Source of the DNA: Pseudomonas sp. Ga0074129
GTDB lineage: Bacteria; Pseudomonadota; Gammaproteobacteria; Pseudomonadales; Pseudomonadaceae
Direction of reading: 5' to 3'
NCBI GenBank assembly: GCA_001465025.1
Contig: LNDO01000079.1
Span: 118,462-182,461, forward strand
Length of the DNA: 64,000 bases
Shown: positions 17,933 to 26,117 of the stretch, one piece after another
Layout of the letters: every line of letters begins with the position of its first letter
How positions within the stretch are numbered: the first letter of the stretch is position 1
Made by a program: the position numbers and the translations under genes
The notes under the pieces: model-generated
What the model saw: the letters and a program-made list of their open reading frames with translations, nothing else
Told to the model about the DNA's origin: nothing
Database searches by the model: none

Positions 17933-18956
17933 GTTGGCCCGGCTCACCAGCTGGCAAAGCTGGTGGGCTACCCCTCTGGTCGGCTTGTTAGGCGGCTATT
18001 TGGCCAGCCTGATCGGCTGGCCTCTACCGTGGATCATCGGCTCGCTGCTGGCGGTTATTGCCGCACGTTGCAGCGGCTGGCTGATCACCGAGCTACCGGG
18101 CGGACGCAAGACCGGCCAATGGCTGGTATCCAGCGCCATCGGCCTGCACTTCACCCAAGACGTGTGGAGCCAGCTACTCGGGCATTTTACCGTCATCCTG
18201 CTCGGTGCCCTGACCACCCTCCTGCTCAGCCTGATCGGCATCGCCTTGTTACGCCAAGCCGGGCTAGACCGGGCTACGGCTTTTTTCGCCAGCATGCCCG
18301 GCGGTGCCAGTGAGATGGTCAATCTGGCCCGACGGCATCAGGCCGAAACGGCCAAAGTCGCCGCCGCCCATAGCCTGCGCTTGCTCTTGGTGGTGCTATT
18401 GATTCCGGCCCTGTTCACCTGGAGCCTGCCACCGGTGACACCACCGCCAGCAGCCGCTGTCAGTTGGCCGTGGCTGGCATTGCTATTACCGGGCGGCGCA
18501 CTGCTGGCCTGGCTGTGGGGCCGTTTCGGCCAACCCAACCCGTGGATGCTTGGCCCGCTAACGGTGTGCGCAGTGGCCAGCGTCAGCTTCGACTTGCACC
18601 TGAGCTTGCCCAGCGGCCTTGGGCAAACTGGGCAATGGCTGATTGGCTGCGCCTTGGGCTGTCACTTTGATCGCCACTTTTTCCGCAGCGCGCCTGCCTT
18701 TCTCGCGCGCGTACTGCTGTTTTGCCTGCTGACCATGCTCGCCGCCGGCGCACTCGGCCAAGCCTTGGGTTGGTTAGCCGGAGAAAACCAACCCGCGCTG
18801 ATGCTGGGCATGATGCCGGGCGGCATCACCGAACTGTGCCTGACCGCCGAAGCCCTGCACCTCTCGGTTGCCATGGTCACCGCCTTACAGGTGTTGCGGC
18901 TGTTTCTAGTGATGTTTCTCGCTGAGCCGTTATTCCGGCTTTGGCAGCGGCACTGA
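17925..18956 (+). CDS. AbrB-family (PF05145) polytopic membrane protein
   Basis: 343 residues with about ten transmembrane helices in two homologous halves: LVGLLGGYLASLIGWPLPWIIGSLLA and a second copy including GQPNPWMLGPLTVCAV. Each half carries a glycine-rich MPGGxxE motif (SMPGGASEMVNLAR; GMMPGGITELCLTAEAL). Members are called AbrB/AimA-type transporters or regulators of ammonia mono-oxygenase expression; the true role is unknown. The ATG at 17925 overlaps the end of tctA, so it is translated as part of the tct operon, a common arrangement that hints at a link to organic-acid transport. Confidence 0.85.
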   Translation: MPKLARLTSWQSWWATPLVGLLGGYLASLIGWPLPWIIGSLLAVIAARCSGWLITELPGGRKTGQWLVSSAIGLHFTQDVWSQLLGHFTVILLGALTTLLLSLIGIALLRQAGLDRATAFFASMPGGASEMVNLARRHQAETAKVAAAHSLRLLLVVLLIPALFTWSLPPVTPPPAAAVSWPWLALLLPGGALLAWLWGRFGQPNPWMLGPLTVCAVASVSFDLHLSLPSGLGQTGQWLIGCALGCHFDRHFFRSAPAFLARVLLFCLLTMLAAGALGQALGWLAGENQPALMLGMMPGGITELCLTAEALHLSVAMVTALQVLRLFLVMFLAEPLFRLWQRH

Positions 18957-19129
18957 CCGCTTCATCGAGCGTTCACTCTCTGCGTCTAGCAGCACGCTTC
19001 GCGCACATTCCACCTCAGCGCTTTGCGAACAGTTTTTGTTTAACAAATATGTCGTTTGGCTCGACGTGCGTGGTGGCAGGAGTACCCTCAGGCCCTCAAC
19101 CCCAGCCCCTTAACCAGGAGGCACGGTAC

Positions 19130-19993
19130 ATGACCTTTAAGCGCCAATCCCTTAAAACCATCGCCATGCTGCTCTGCGCCAGCGTGCTGCTAAGCGCCTG
19201 CAGCCGCATCGACCTGGCCTACAGCAACCTCGACTGGCTGCTGCCTTGGCGACTCAACAGCTACCTAAACCTCGACAGCCAACAACAAGCCTGGCTCAAG
19301 CCGCGCCTGCAAGCCCACCTGCAATGGCATTGCAGCCGCGAACTGCCCGACTACCTCGCGTGGCTGGACAGCACCCAAGCGATTCTGGCCGAAGCGCAGC
19401 CGGACAGCGCCCGCCTGTATAAGCAATTCGGCGAGTTTGACGGCGCACTCAAACGGATCAATGTCGAGATCACCCCCACCGCCATTGAACTGTTGCGCGG
19501 GCTGAGCGATGAGCAGGTCGAAGGCTTATTCGCCACCCTCGACGAAGACAACCTAGAAGACCGCCAAGACTTTCTCGACCCGCCCGTGGCAGTGCAAATC
19601 AGCGAACGGCAAACCCGTATGCAGGAGCGCTTGCGCCCCTGGCTGGGCCGTTTGAATGAGGCGCAGCAGCAGCATTTGGCCAACTGGGCCAGTGGCCTGG
19701 GGGAACAGAACAGGCTGTGGCTTGAGAACCGCGAGCTGTGGCAACAGGCCCTGCGCGAGGCACTCGCCTTACGTCACACAGCAGATTTTGCCGAACAGCT
19801 AACCCCGCTGCTGCAGACGCGCGAGCGCTTTTACAGCGACGCCTACCGCGCCAATTACAGCCGCTCACGCCAAGCCATCGCCACGCTGTTCAGCCAAGTG
19901 CTGAGCAGCAGCGACGCCAGCCAGCGCGAACGGCTGAACCACCGCCTGCGTGACATCCGCCAGGACTTGGCCGGGCAGTCGTGCAGCGCTTAG
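19130..19993 (+). CDS. DUF6279-type lipoprotein
   Basis: 287-residue lipoprotein: AGGAGG precedes the ATG, the signal peptide ends in the lipobox LLSAC ([16 protein letters not shown]), and the mature part is helical with the family pattern [19 protein letters not shown]. No catalytic motif is seen and no function is assigned. It converges on ung, overlapping by 4 bp. The 173-bp gap before it, after the AbrB-like gene, has no evident features. Confidence 0.82.
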   Translation: MTFKRQSLKTIAMLLCASVLLSACSRIDLAYSNLDWLLPWRLNSYLNLDSQQQAWLKPRLQAHLQWHCSRELPDYLAWLDSTQAILAEAQPDSARLYKQFGEFDGALKRINVEITPTAIELLRGLSDEQVEGLFATLDEDNLEDRQDFLDPPVAVQISERQTRMQERLRPWLGRLNEAQQQHLANWASGLGEQNRLWLENRELWQQALREALALRHTADFAEQLTPLLQTRERFYSDAYRANYSRSRQAIATLFSQVLSSSDASQRERLNHRLRDIRQDLAGQSCSA

Positions 19994-20685
19994 CTCAGGG
20001 CGGGTAAGCGCCAATCAATCGGCGCGAGGTCGTGCTGCCCAAGGAATTTATTACAGCGGCTGAAATGCCCGTTGCCGATAAACCCCCGGTGCGCCGACAG
20101 CGGCGAGGGGTGCACCGATTTCAAAATCAGGTGCTTGCTGCTGTCGATCAGCTTTTCCTTGCTCTGCGCGTGCGCGCCCCACAGCAAAAAGACCAAACGC
20201 GGCTGCTGCTGGCTGACCACCTCGATCACCTTATCGGTAAAAGTCTGCCAGCCCGCCTTGGCGTGGGATCCGGCAATGCCCTGCTCCACCGTCAGCGAGG
20301 TGTTGAGCAACAAAACGCCCTGCTCAGCCCAGCTTTGCAAGTAACCGTGCTCGGCCATGTCGATATTCAGGTCGCGCTTAAGCTCTTTGTAGATATTCAC
20401 CAGCGACGGCGGCGTCTTCACCCCAGGCTGCACCGAGAAGCACAAGCCATGGGCCTGATCCGGCCCGTGATACGGGTCCTGCCCGATAATCACCACCCGC
20501 ACTTGCTGCAACGGCGTGGAGTTCAACGCATTGAAGATCAACGGCCCCGGCGGAAAAATCACCTTGCCCGCCGCCTTCTCCGCCCGCAGAAACTCGCTCA
20601 ACTGGCGCATATAGGGCTTGTCGAATTCCTCGTGCAGCGCGGCCTTCCAGCCGGCTTCGAGTTTGACGTTATCAGCGGCGCTCAT
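19990..20685 (-). CDS. ung: Uracil-DNA glycosylase (family 1)
   Basis: Removes uracil from DNA in base-excision repair. The 231 residues show the water-activating loop [18 protein letters not shown], the uracil-pocket region [11 protein letters not shown], and the minor-groove intercalation loop [13 protein letters not shown]. The start ATG at 20685 is supported by the family N-terminus ([14 protein letters not shown]). Monocistronic by context. Confidence 0.97.
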   Translation of the reverse strand: MSAADNVKLEAGWKAALHEEFDKPYMRQLSEFLRAEKAAGKVIFPPGPLIFNALNSTPLQQVRVVIIGQDPYHGPDQAHGLCFSVQPGVKTPPSLVNIYKELKRDLNIDMAEHGYLQSWAEQGVLLLNTSLTVEQGIAGSHAKAGWQTFTDKVIEVVSQQQPRLVFLLWGAHAQSKEKLIDSSKHLILKSVHPSPLSAHRGFIGNGHFSRCNKFLGQHDLAPIDWRLPALS

Positions 20686-20768
20686 GCCTGTGTCCTGCTT
20701 AATACCAACGGAAGCGGCACGCTAAGGAAGGCACCGGGGCAAGTCAAGGCTGTCAGCGCATGGCCGCA

Positions 20769-20799
20769 TAGGTTGCGGTTGAGCGCAGCGAAGCCCAAC
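20769..20799. repeat. Half of a family B intergenic repeat
   Basis: AGGTTGCGGTTGAGCGCAGC followed by GAAGCCCAAC resembles one arm of the palindrome at 63130-63201. The opposite arm is missing or decayed. It lies between ung and the metal-sensing repressor gene. Confidence 0.5.
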
Positions 20800-20827
20800 A
20801 GCGGCTTGGTAAGGTTGACTCAGACGC

Positions 20828-21118
20828 TCAGAGGTACTTGGTAATCAGCTTGAAGTCTTCCAGCGCCGTGCGCTCACCCTGTTCACTGGCTGCAGTTAGC
20901 GCATGCTCAAGGCAGTGGTCGATGTGATCCTGGATCAAGGTACGTTTAGCCTGACACACGGCTTTCTCTACCGCATGCAATTGCTGGGCGAGATCAACAC
21001 AAGAGCGACCGTCTTCGATCATGCAGACAATGCTGCGTAAGTGGCCCTCGGCACGCTTCAATCTTTTGACGATATCTCGATGACTGAGGTGCTGATGGGC
21101 GTGTGGTTGTTCGCTCAT
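20828..21118 (-). CDS. CsoR/RcnR-family metal-sensing repressor with InrS-like ligand set
   Basis: 96-residue all-helical DUF156 repressor. With the start at 21118, the four family ligand positions (W-X-Y-Z, spacing as in RcnR: +32, +25, +4) are His8, Cys40, His65 and Cys69. This His-Cys-His-Cys set is that of the nickel sensor InrS rather than the copper sensor CsoR (no W-site His) or RcnR (His at Z); the N-terminus is further enriched in His (PHAHQHLSH). It is divergent from a His-rich protein and a HupE/UreJ-like permease and should repress them until nickel or cobalt binds. A longer frame to 21211 would overlap the operator. Metal identity is inference. Confidence 0.85.
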   Translation of the reverse strand: MSEQPHAHQHLSHRDIVKRLKRAEGHLRSIVCMIEDGRSCVDLAQQLHAVEKAVCQAKRTLIQDHIDHCLEHALTAASEQGERTALEDFKLITKYL

Positions 21119-21156
21119 GCCTTGAGTCTCGTGCAGCGATGAATTACTCTCGCATG

Positions 21157-21177
21157 CTATCCCCCTGGGGGGGATAT
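21157..21177. promoter_or_regulatory. Candidate operator for the CsoR/RcnR-family repressor
   Basis: CTATCCCCCTGGGGGGGATA is an almost perfect palindrome with C5 and G7 tracts flanked by AT, the form of RcnR/InrS/FrmR operators (a G/C tract flanked by A/T inverted repeats). It lies in the divergent gap, about 40 bp from the repressor start and 60 bp from the His-rich gene, so one site could control both. Confidence 0.75.
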
Positions 21178-21235
21178 GGCAAACCTGTGGCCTTGCCAAA
21201 AGCCTCAGCATTCCGCCTTAACACAGAGCCCGCGC

Positions 21236-21595
21236 ATGCTCAGCAAACCCGTCAGTGCCAAGGTGATTTTTGCCCTTGCCCTGGTCATCCTGATGACCTG
21301 GGCCGGGCATACCTCTGCGCTATTTGTTGGGTCTAGCCAGCCAGTATTGGCCGGCATTAACAACGCACATACGCATGTGCACGGCGACAGTATGTTTGTC
21401 TGCGCCGCCTGTGCCGATCACTTTCATTCCCCGCTCACTGCGGACCATGTCCATGAAACACCGCACGTACATACCTTGATTAGCCTTGCCCCCTTGCATG
21501 AGGCGAGCTTGCTGATATCGGCACCGCGCTCTTTCTTTCCTCCGCGCCCGATTTTTCTCATCGAGCGGCCTCCGCGGGCCGGTTTCACCTGCTGA
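21236..21595 (+). CDS. Small His-rich exported or membrane protein of a metal operon
   Basis: 119 residues: an N-terminal hydrophobic segment (AKVIFALALVILMTWAGHTS) that is a signal anchor or signal peptide, then a His/Cys-rich stretch (NNAHTHVHGDSMFVCAACAD, HFHSPLTADHVHETPHVH) suited to binding Ni, Co, Zn or Cu, and a Pro-rich tail ending FLIERPPRAGFTC. I do not recognise a named family. It is the first gene of the operon after the repressor operator and 46 bp before the HupE/UreJ-like gene, so a periplasmic metal-binding role is likely. The ATG at 21236 is chosen because the earlier start at 21176 falls in the operator. Confidence 0.68.
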   Translation: MLSKPVSAKVIFALALVILMTWAGHTSALFVGSSQPVLAGINNAHTHVHGDSMFVCAACADHFHSPLTADHVHETPHVHTLISLAPLHEASLLISAPRSFFPPRPIFLIERPPRAGFTC

Positions 21596-21641
21596 AACTG
21601 GCCGCTTCGCGGCATAGAACTTCGTCATTTAGGAAACAAAC

Positions 21642-22379
21642 ATGCATTCACTTTTCATGCACGGGTTGGGCGCGTCCGCTGCGCGCTCACACCACCCGTT
21701 AATACTCTTACTCCTGCTAATTCTGTTGCTTGTTCTCGGCATGCCTGAGGCAATGGCTCACGCTGTCGCTGAAGGTGACAAGGGTTTTATTCAAGAAAGC
21801 TCCGGGGTGATGTTGCTGCCGTTCGTTTATATGGGCGCTAAGCACATGATCACTGGCTACGATCACTTACTGTTTCTCTTTGGTGTGATCTTCTTTCTCT
21901 ACCGCCTGAAGGATGTTGGGCTGTACGTCACCCTGTTTGCCGTGGGCCATACGGTCACGTTGTTGTATGGCGTGCTGGCTGAGATCAGCGTCAGCGCTTA
22001 TGTGATTGACGCGATCATCGGCTTCTCGGTGGTGTACAAGGCGCTGGATAACTTGGGGGCTTTTAAGCGCTGGTTCGGCTATCAGCCCAACACCAAAGCG
22101 GCCACGCTGATTTTCGGTCTGCTGCATGGCTTTGGCTTAGCGACCAAAATTCAGGAGTACGAGATCTCGGCTGATGGCCTGATTCCCAACCTGATCGCTT
22201 TTAACGTCGGCGTTGAAATCGGCCAACTTTTGGCCCTGAGCGCCATCCTGATTGTCATGGGCTACTGGCGACGCACAGCCAGTTTCTGGCGCCATGCCTA
22301 CACCGCCAACGTTGCCATGATGAGCGCCGGTTTCCTCTTGATGGGTTACCAGCTCACCGGTCTGATCGTCTCTCAGTAA
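21642..22379 (+). CDS. HupE/UreJ-like Ni/Co permease-family membrane protein
   Basis: 245 residues, signal-like N-terminus then about six transmembrane helices. It matches the HupE/UreJ_2 family: GAKHMITGYDHLLFLFGV holds the HX5DH metal-coordination motif typical of HupE nickel permeases, and IFGLLHGFGLA is a second conserved His site. Family members move Ni or Co, mostly inward; derepression by a metal-released repressor would instead suggest detoxification or managed delivery. It lies in one operon with the His-rich gene (46 bp upstream) and the anchored protein (14 bp downstream). Confidence 0.82.
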   Translation: MHSLFMHGLGASAARSHHPLILLLLLILLLVLGMPEAMAHAVAEGDKGFIQESSGVMLLPFVYMGAKHMITGYDHLLFLFGVIFFLYRLKDVGLYVTLFAVGHTVTLLYGVLAEISVSAYVIDAIIGFSVVYKALDNLGAFKRWFGYQPNTKAATLIFGLLHGFGLATKIQEYEISADGLIPNLIAFNVGVEIGQLLALSAILIVMGYWRRTASFWRHAYTANVAMMSAGFLLMGYQLTGLIVSQ

Positions 22380-22393
22380 GGATTTTTTTCAAC

Positions 22394-23059
22394 ATGCTGA
22401 ATAATCAATTTCCCACCCAGAGCGAATTGCCCACCAGTCGCCAGCTGCTGCGCTCGACTGTAATCGCCCTTATTGCCGCCCTGATTTTGCTGGTCACAGT
22501 GGTCATGCCAGCCGAATACGCCATTGACCCCACCGGGGCCGGTCGCTTGCTGGGCTTGACGCAAATGGCTGAAGTCAAATTGCAACTGGCCGAAGAAGCC
22601 GCTGCTGATGCAGCGGCACCTGTTGCTGCTCCTGCTCCAGTTGCTCAGCCTGCAGCGCAGACGGTTCCTGAACCTGTCGGGGTTGCCGAACCGGCAGTGG
22701 CCGCGACAGTGGAGTCCGAGCCCGCCGCGAAAGGACAAACGCATGAAATGACCTTTGCCCTCGCCCCCGGCCAGGGCGCTGAGATCAAGGTGGAAATGCT
22801 CAAGGGAACCGAGGTGAATTTCTTCTGGTCGGCCAATGGCGGCGTGGTGAACTACGACACCCACGGCGACCCCTACAATGCACCGCGCGGCTTTTATCAT
22901 GGTTATGGGAAAGGGCGTGCCACACCCGAAGAAAAGGGTGTTTTAGTCGCCGCCTTCGACGGACATCATGGGTGGTTCTGGCGTAATCGTACGAACAAAC
23001 CTGTAACCGTCACGCTGCGTACCGAGGGCAACTACATCGCCATCAAGCGGGTCATTTGA
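22394..23059 (+). CDS. Membrane-anchored periplasmic beta-domain protein of the metal operon
   Basis: 221 residues: an N-terminal transmembrane anchor (residues about 21-41, LRSTVIALIAALILLVTVVM), a long Ala/Pro-rich linker (residues 75-125), and a C-terminal compact domain with GTEVNFFWSANGGVVNYDTH, FYHGYGKG and FDGHHGWFWRN, plus clustered His and Trp. The domain resembles the GOLD-like domains of bacterial proteins annotated only as transmembrane anchor protein. Function unknown; placement after the HupE/UreJ-like permease suggests a periplasmic accessory of metal transport. AAGGAT precedes the ATG. Confidence 0.75.
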   Translation: MLNNQFPTQSELPTSRQLLRSTVIALIAALILLVTVVMPAEYAIDPTGAGRLLGLTQMAEVKLQLAEEAAADAAAPVAAPAPVAQPAAQTVPEPVGVAEPAVAATVESEPAAKGQTHEMTFALAPGQGAEIKVEMLKGTEVNFFWSANGGVVNYDTHGDPYNAPRGFYHGYGKGRATPEEKGVLVAAFDGHHGWFWRNRTNKPVTVTLRTEGNYIAIKRVI

Positions 23060-23064
23060 AGCAT

Positions 23065-23096
23065 GCGGGGCCGGGATCAGCCTGACTCGGCCCCGC
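23065..23096 (+). terminator. GC-rich hairpin after the metal operon
   Basis: GCGGGGCCG (23065-23073) and CGGCCCCGC (23088-23096) form a perfect 9-bp stem 5 bp past the stop codon. No T-run follows, so it may be a weak terminator or a 3'-end stabiliser. The rest of the ~300-bp gap to the MFS gene shows no convincing feature. Confidence 0.55.
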
Positions 23097-23378
23097 ACGC
23101 CGTTGCCGGCCCGGTTGAATTAAGTGGCTGCAATGGCGAGTCGGTATGGGCAATTGCTGCACAGCGTTGAGCACGCCTTGTGACGTACCCAGAAGCCACC
23201 ACACGGCGCAATGAAATATGTGCAGGACGCTTTTATCAGCTGTCCAAATTGCCCCTTCAGTAGAGTCAAGCCCGAGCAGCGCCATGGAAAACGCGCGCTG
23301 CTGAGCTTGCACAGTTAAACGCAGCTCACCGCAGGTCACTGAGTGCTGACCCTCCCAATCGCCTATGTGGTGCTGACC

Positions 23379-24620
23379 ATGCGTTTGAATGCTGCGATTG
23401 TCGTGTTGCTGACCAGCCTGGTTGCGGCAACGTATGGCTTTGGGATTTACCTGTTTGCTCAGCTCGTACCTGACATGCAGGCCTCTTTGGGCTTCGATTT
23501 CTCCTATGTGGGCAGTATCACCGCCTCGGCGCAGTTGGGTTTTCTACTCTGCGCCCTGTTGGCCGTCTGGCTGACGCCGAAAATCGGCGGCGGTTGGATG
23601 ATTGCAGTCTCCGGGGCTGTATGCGCCGTGGCATTGCTGCTGATACCACTGGCCAACGACATCCTGATAATCGGCGCGCTGCTGACCTTGCTGGCAGGCA
23701 CAGCCGCCACGGTTTTTGTGCCGATGGTGGATGTCGTCGCCAGAGTCACGGCCTACCGCTACCGGGGGTTGGCCATGGGCCTGGTGTCCAGCGGAACCAG
23801 CTACGGCGTGGCGATCAACAGCTTGCTGGTGCCGTTGTATGCAGCGCCAGGTGAATGGCGCAACGTTTGGGGGTGGGTGGGGCTGCTCACGGTGGCCATG
23901 ACGCTGTTGGTGCTGCTGGTATTCAAGAAAGGCGGCTTGCTCAGTGCCAACGTGCCACCCGCTGTAACGCCTATAACCGGCGCGCTCGTTGCACCCGAAC
24001 CCCGCGCCAGGCTCATACAGCCCTGGGTATTGATGATCTGGACAATGAATTTCTTGATCGGGTTTGCCACCTTTCCGTTTCAAACCTACCTCTCGTCCTA
24101 TCTGCGCATTGAATTGGGTTTTGACGTGCAATTCAGCGCTCAGGTCTGGGCCGTAATCGGTTTTGTTGGCATGTTCGCAGGGCTGGCAGTCGGTTGGTTC
24201 TCCGACCGTACGGGCTTGCGCACCGCCATGTTGCTGGTCTACGTCTGCGTCGTAACAGCGGCACTGATATTCGTCATAAACCCCTCGGGCTATTGGCCAT
24301 TGATCGCGGCGGGCCTGTTCTCCATCGCCTTTTACCCCATCTTCGGCTTGATCCCCGCATACGTGTCCAAACTGGCATCCTCCAGTGCCATGGCGGTGTC
24401 CATATTTGGTGTCGCGAATGTCATGCAAGGCTCTGGCGGCATGCTCGGCAACTACGGTGCCGGCCTGCTGGCCAATCACAGCGGCAGCTTTGCTGGGGTA
24501 TACGCCACCATTGCCGGCGTGGGTGCGGTGCTGATTATCTTGACCCTCAAGCTGCCGAAAGAAGTCCCGCCAATAGCATCTGCCGGTTTACCTGATAACC
24601 CGCAGGCGACGAGCACCTAG
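23379..24620 (+). CDS. MFS transporter
   Basis: 413 residues with 12 predicted transmembrane helices and a major-facilitator pattern (YGFGIYLFAQLVPDMQASLG, AYRYRGLAMGLVSSGTSYGV, VGWFSDRTGLRTAML with the loop DRxGxR motif). It resembles the YbfB/arabinose-permease-like branch; substrate cannot be told. The ATG at 23379 puts the first helix at the N-terminus; an in-frame GTG at 23343 is an alternative. It follows the metal operon by 320 bp and may be independent. Confidence 0.8.
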   Translation: MRLNAAIVVLLTSLVAATYGFGIYLFAQLVPDMQASLGFDFSYVGSITASAQLGFLLCALLAVWLTPKIGGGWMIAVSGAVCAVALLLIPLANDILIIGALLTLLAGTAATVFVPMVDVVARVTAYRYRGLAMGLVSSGTSYGVAINSLLVPLYAAPGEWRNVWGWVGLLTVAMTLLVLLVFKKGGLLSANVPPAVTPITGALVAPEPRARLIQPWVLMIWTMNFLIGFATFPFQTYLSSYLRIELGFDVQFSAQVWAVIGFVGMFAGLAVGWFSDRTGLRTAMLLVYVCVVTAALIFVINPSGYWPLIAAGLFSIAFYPIFGLIPAYVSKLASSSAMAVSIFGVANVMQGSGGMLGNYGAGLLANHSGSFAGVYATIAGVGAVLIILTLKLPKEVPPIASAGLPDNPQATST

Positions 24621-24674
24621 GCTGGGTTGGGCTCAGCGAAAACCGCGCACAAGAGTGTTGCCAAAACCTCTGGC

Positions 24675-24905
24675 TCACCCCTGATGCAGCGCCCGGTAAT
24701 GACTGGGCGCCATGCCGACCACTTTGCGAAACAGCCGCGAGAAGTAATACACATCGTCATAGCCCAACTGCTCAGCGAACTGGCGAATGCTTTGCTGGCC
24801 CTCGTCGAGCAGGCGGCAGGCATGGGCCATTTTTTAGGGCGATCACATCCTGAATCGGCGCATGACCGGCCAACGCGCATTAGGTCTTGGCGACGTGAAC
24901 CTGTG
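24675..24905 (-). pseudogene. Truncated duplicate of the mmsR 3' end (AraC DNA-binding domain)
   Basis: The minus strand from about 24830 to the stop at 24675 reads MAHACRLLDEGQQSIRQFAE then QLGYDDVYYFSRLFRKVVG, differing at only a few bases from mmsR at 31640-31800. Farther upstream, to about 24905, similarity continues but weaker, and the frame is broken around CCCTAAAAAATGG. No promoter-proximal half exists. It is therefore a remnant, in direct orientation with mmsR about 7 kb away, bracketing the ColRS cassette. It fills most of the 290-bp gap after the MFS gene. Confidence 0.88.
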
Positions 24906-24911
24906 ACCGTT

Positions 24912-25322
24912 TCATAGACCCCGCATCGCTTTCGCCATCGCTTGATCAACATGCTCTCGCCAGTCGCGGTCGCGCTTATCGTTGTCTCGCAGTTCCAGTT
25001 CAATGGCGCTGTCCAGTCCCTCTTTGCATTGACGGAAGCCGTCATCCCAGCCCTGGGCATACTCGGGTTGTTGCAGATAGCGCGGCACATCCTTGCGAAA
25101 GCGGTCGAGTGCACCCGCTGCTTGCCTGCCGCTGCCGCAACCCGCCTCGAAGCCGTCAATAAAGGGGGCTGGAAATCCCTCAGCCATCATTTGTTCACGG
25201 GTACTTTGACAGCCAACTAACACGGTTACGATGAGGCAGGTGGCAAGCAGTGCTGAGCAAACAGGCATACGTTTGCAAGGCTTGGCTGAATAGTCAAAAG
25301 GTATGCTTGTAGCGCTGTTCAT
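24912..25322 (-). CDS. Small putative lipoprotein of the ColR-linked operon
   Basis: 136 residues: the signal region ends in the lipobox LVGC (CLIVTVLVGCQSTREQ), then a Gly/Cys-containing segment (FPAPFIDGFEAGCGSGRQAA) and a charged C-terminus. Two or three Cys may form disulfides. No named family recognised. The start ATG at 25322 overlaps the stop of the PAP2 gene (ATGA) with GAGG upstream; an internal ATG at 25268 would also give a good signal peptide. Third gene of the operon with the transferase and PAP2 phosphatase. Confidence 0.72.
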   Translation of the reverse strand: MNSATSIPFDYSAKPCKRMPVCSALLATCLIVTVLVGCQSTREQMMAEGFPAPFIDGFEAGCGSGRQAAGALDRFRKDVPRYLQQPEYAQGWDDGFRQCKEGLDSAIELELRDNDKRDRDWREHVDQAMAKAMRGL

Positions 25323-26077
25323 GCCGCCTCTTCGCGCAGTTGATGCACTGCCTGCGGCATTTGCTCGACCTCGCTGGACGCTGCTGGCCGGTACAGCAGC
25401 CAACGGTAGCAAAGCATGCAGATCAACCAATCGAACAACAACGTCCACAGGTTATGCGAGAGAAAATGTGCGCCCTGCATCATGCGTCCGACGGAAAACA
25501 GCGTGCCCAGCCCAAGAGCAACAATCAGCGCTGCTCGCGCAAGGCGCGGACGTCTATCACGCAACGCAAAAAACAGCGCGATCAGTGAATACCCAGCAGA
25601 CGCATGACCGCCCGGCCAACAGCGGCCTGGGCTGTCTGTTGCAGGCCGCTCACCAAGCAACGGACTGAAGGCCTGCGCTCCACCGAATTCACTCAGGCTC
25701 CAAGGGCATTGCACCGCAGTGAGCTTTTTCAGGGGGGTTACGATGCTAGTCGATAGGGCTAGGGATAGCACCAGATAGCCCAGCGGACGACGCCAAGCCC
25801 GCCACTTGACTAGCAGCAGGCTGAGCACAAAGCCTGCAATGGCCAGCACACCCAGAACAATCACCGCTTGTTTGGCGCGGTCATGCAGGATGTCTTCTAG
25901 CCAGAAACTATGCCGCCCTATGAATCCCAAGCCTGGTTCATAGAACAGCTGCGCCAGTGCGAAGTCCACGCCACTGGGATCAAGCAGCAAGAGCAACGCC
26001 ATCAACGCCAGGGGAATCCCCAGGCCAAGACGAAAATCAAAGTAGCGGGTGATATTGGGCGAAGGTGCTACAGCCAT
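25319..26077 (-). CDS. PAP2-family membrane phosphatase
   Basis: 252 residues, about six transmembrane helices, with PAP2 motifs: KKLTAVQCPW (KXXXXXXRP-like, degenerate), PGGHASAGYSL (PSGH-type) and SVGRMMQGAHFLSHNLWTLLFDW (R-X5-H-X3-D-like with catalytic His). Such enzymes remove or transfer phosphate from undecaprenyl pyrophosphate, phosphatidic acid or lipid A. It follows the LTA-synthase-like gene by 40 bp and sits beside ColRS, favouring a lipid A or envelope-lipid substrate. GGAG precedes the ATG. Confidence 0.85.
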   Translation of the reverse strand: MAVAPSPNITRYFDFRLGLGIPLALMALLLLLDPSGVDFALAQLFYEPGLGFIGRHSFWLEDILHDRAKQAVIVLGVLAIAGFVLSLLLVKWRAWRRPLGYLVLSLALSTSIVTPLKKLTAVQCPWSLSEFGGAQAFSPLLGERPATDSPGRCWPGGHASAGYSLIALFFALRDRRPRLARAALIVALGLGTLFSVGRMMQGAHFLSHNLWTLLFDWLICMLCYRWLLYRPAASSEVEQMPQAVHQLREEAA

Positions 26078-26117
26078 GAATGACTCCGTACAGGTGAGTG
26101 CCTATGCAATGCTGGCA

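Noticed and set aside
23052-23339. 95-codon minus-strand frame in the gap after the metal operon
   Set aside because: No ribosome-binding site, no family resemblance, low-complexity C-terminus; overlaps the hairpin region.
24617-25159. 180-codon minus-strand frame over the mmsR remnant
   Set aside because: It is in a different frame from the AraC-like remnant and the lipoprotein gene and runs across both; not a real gene.
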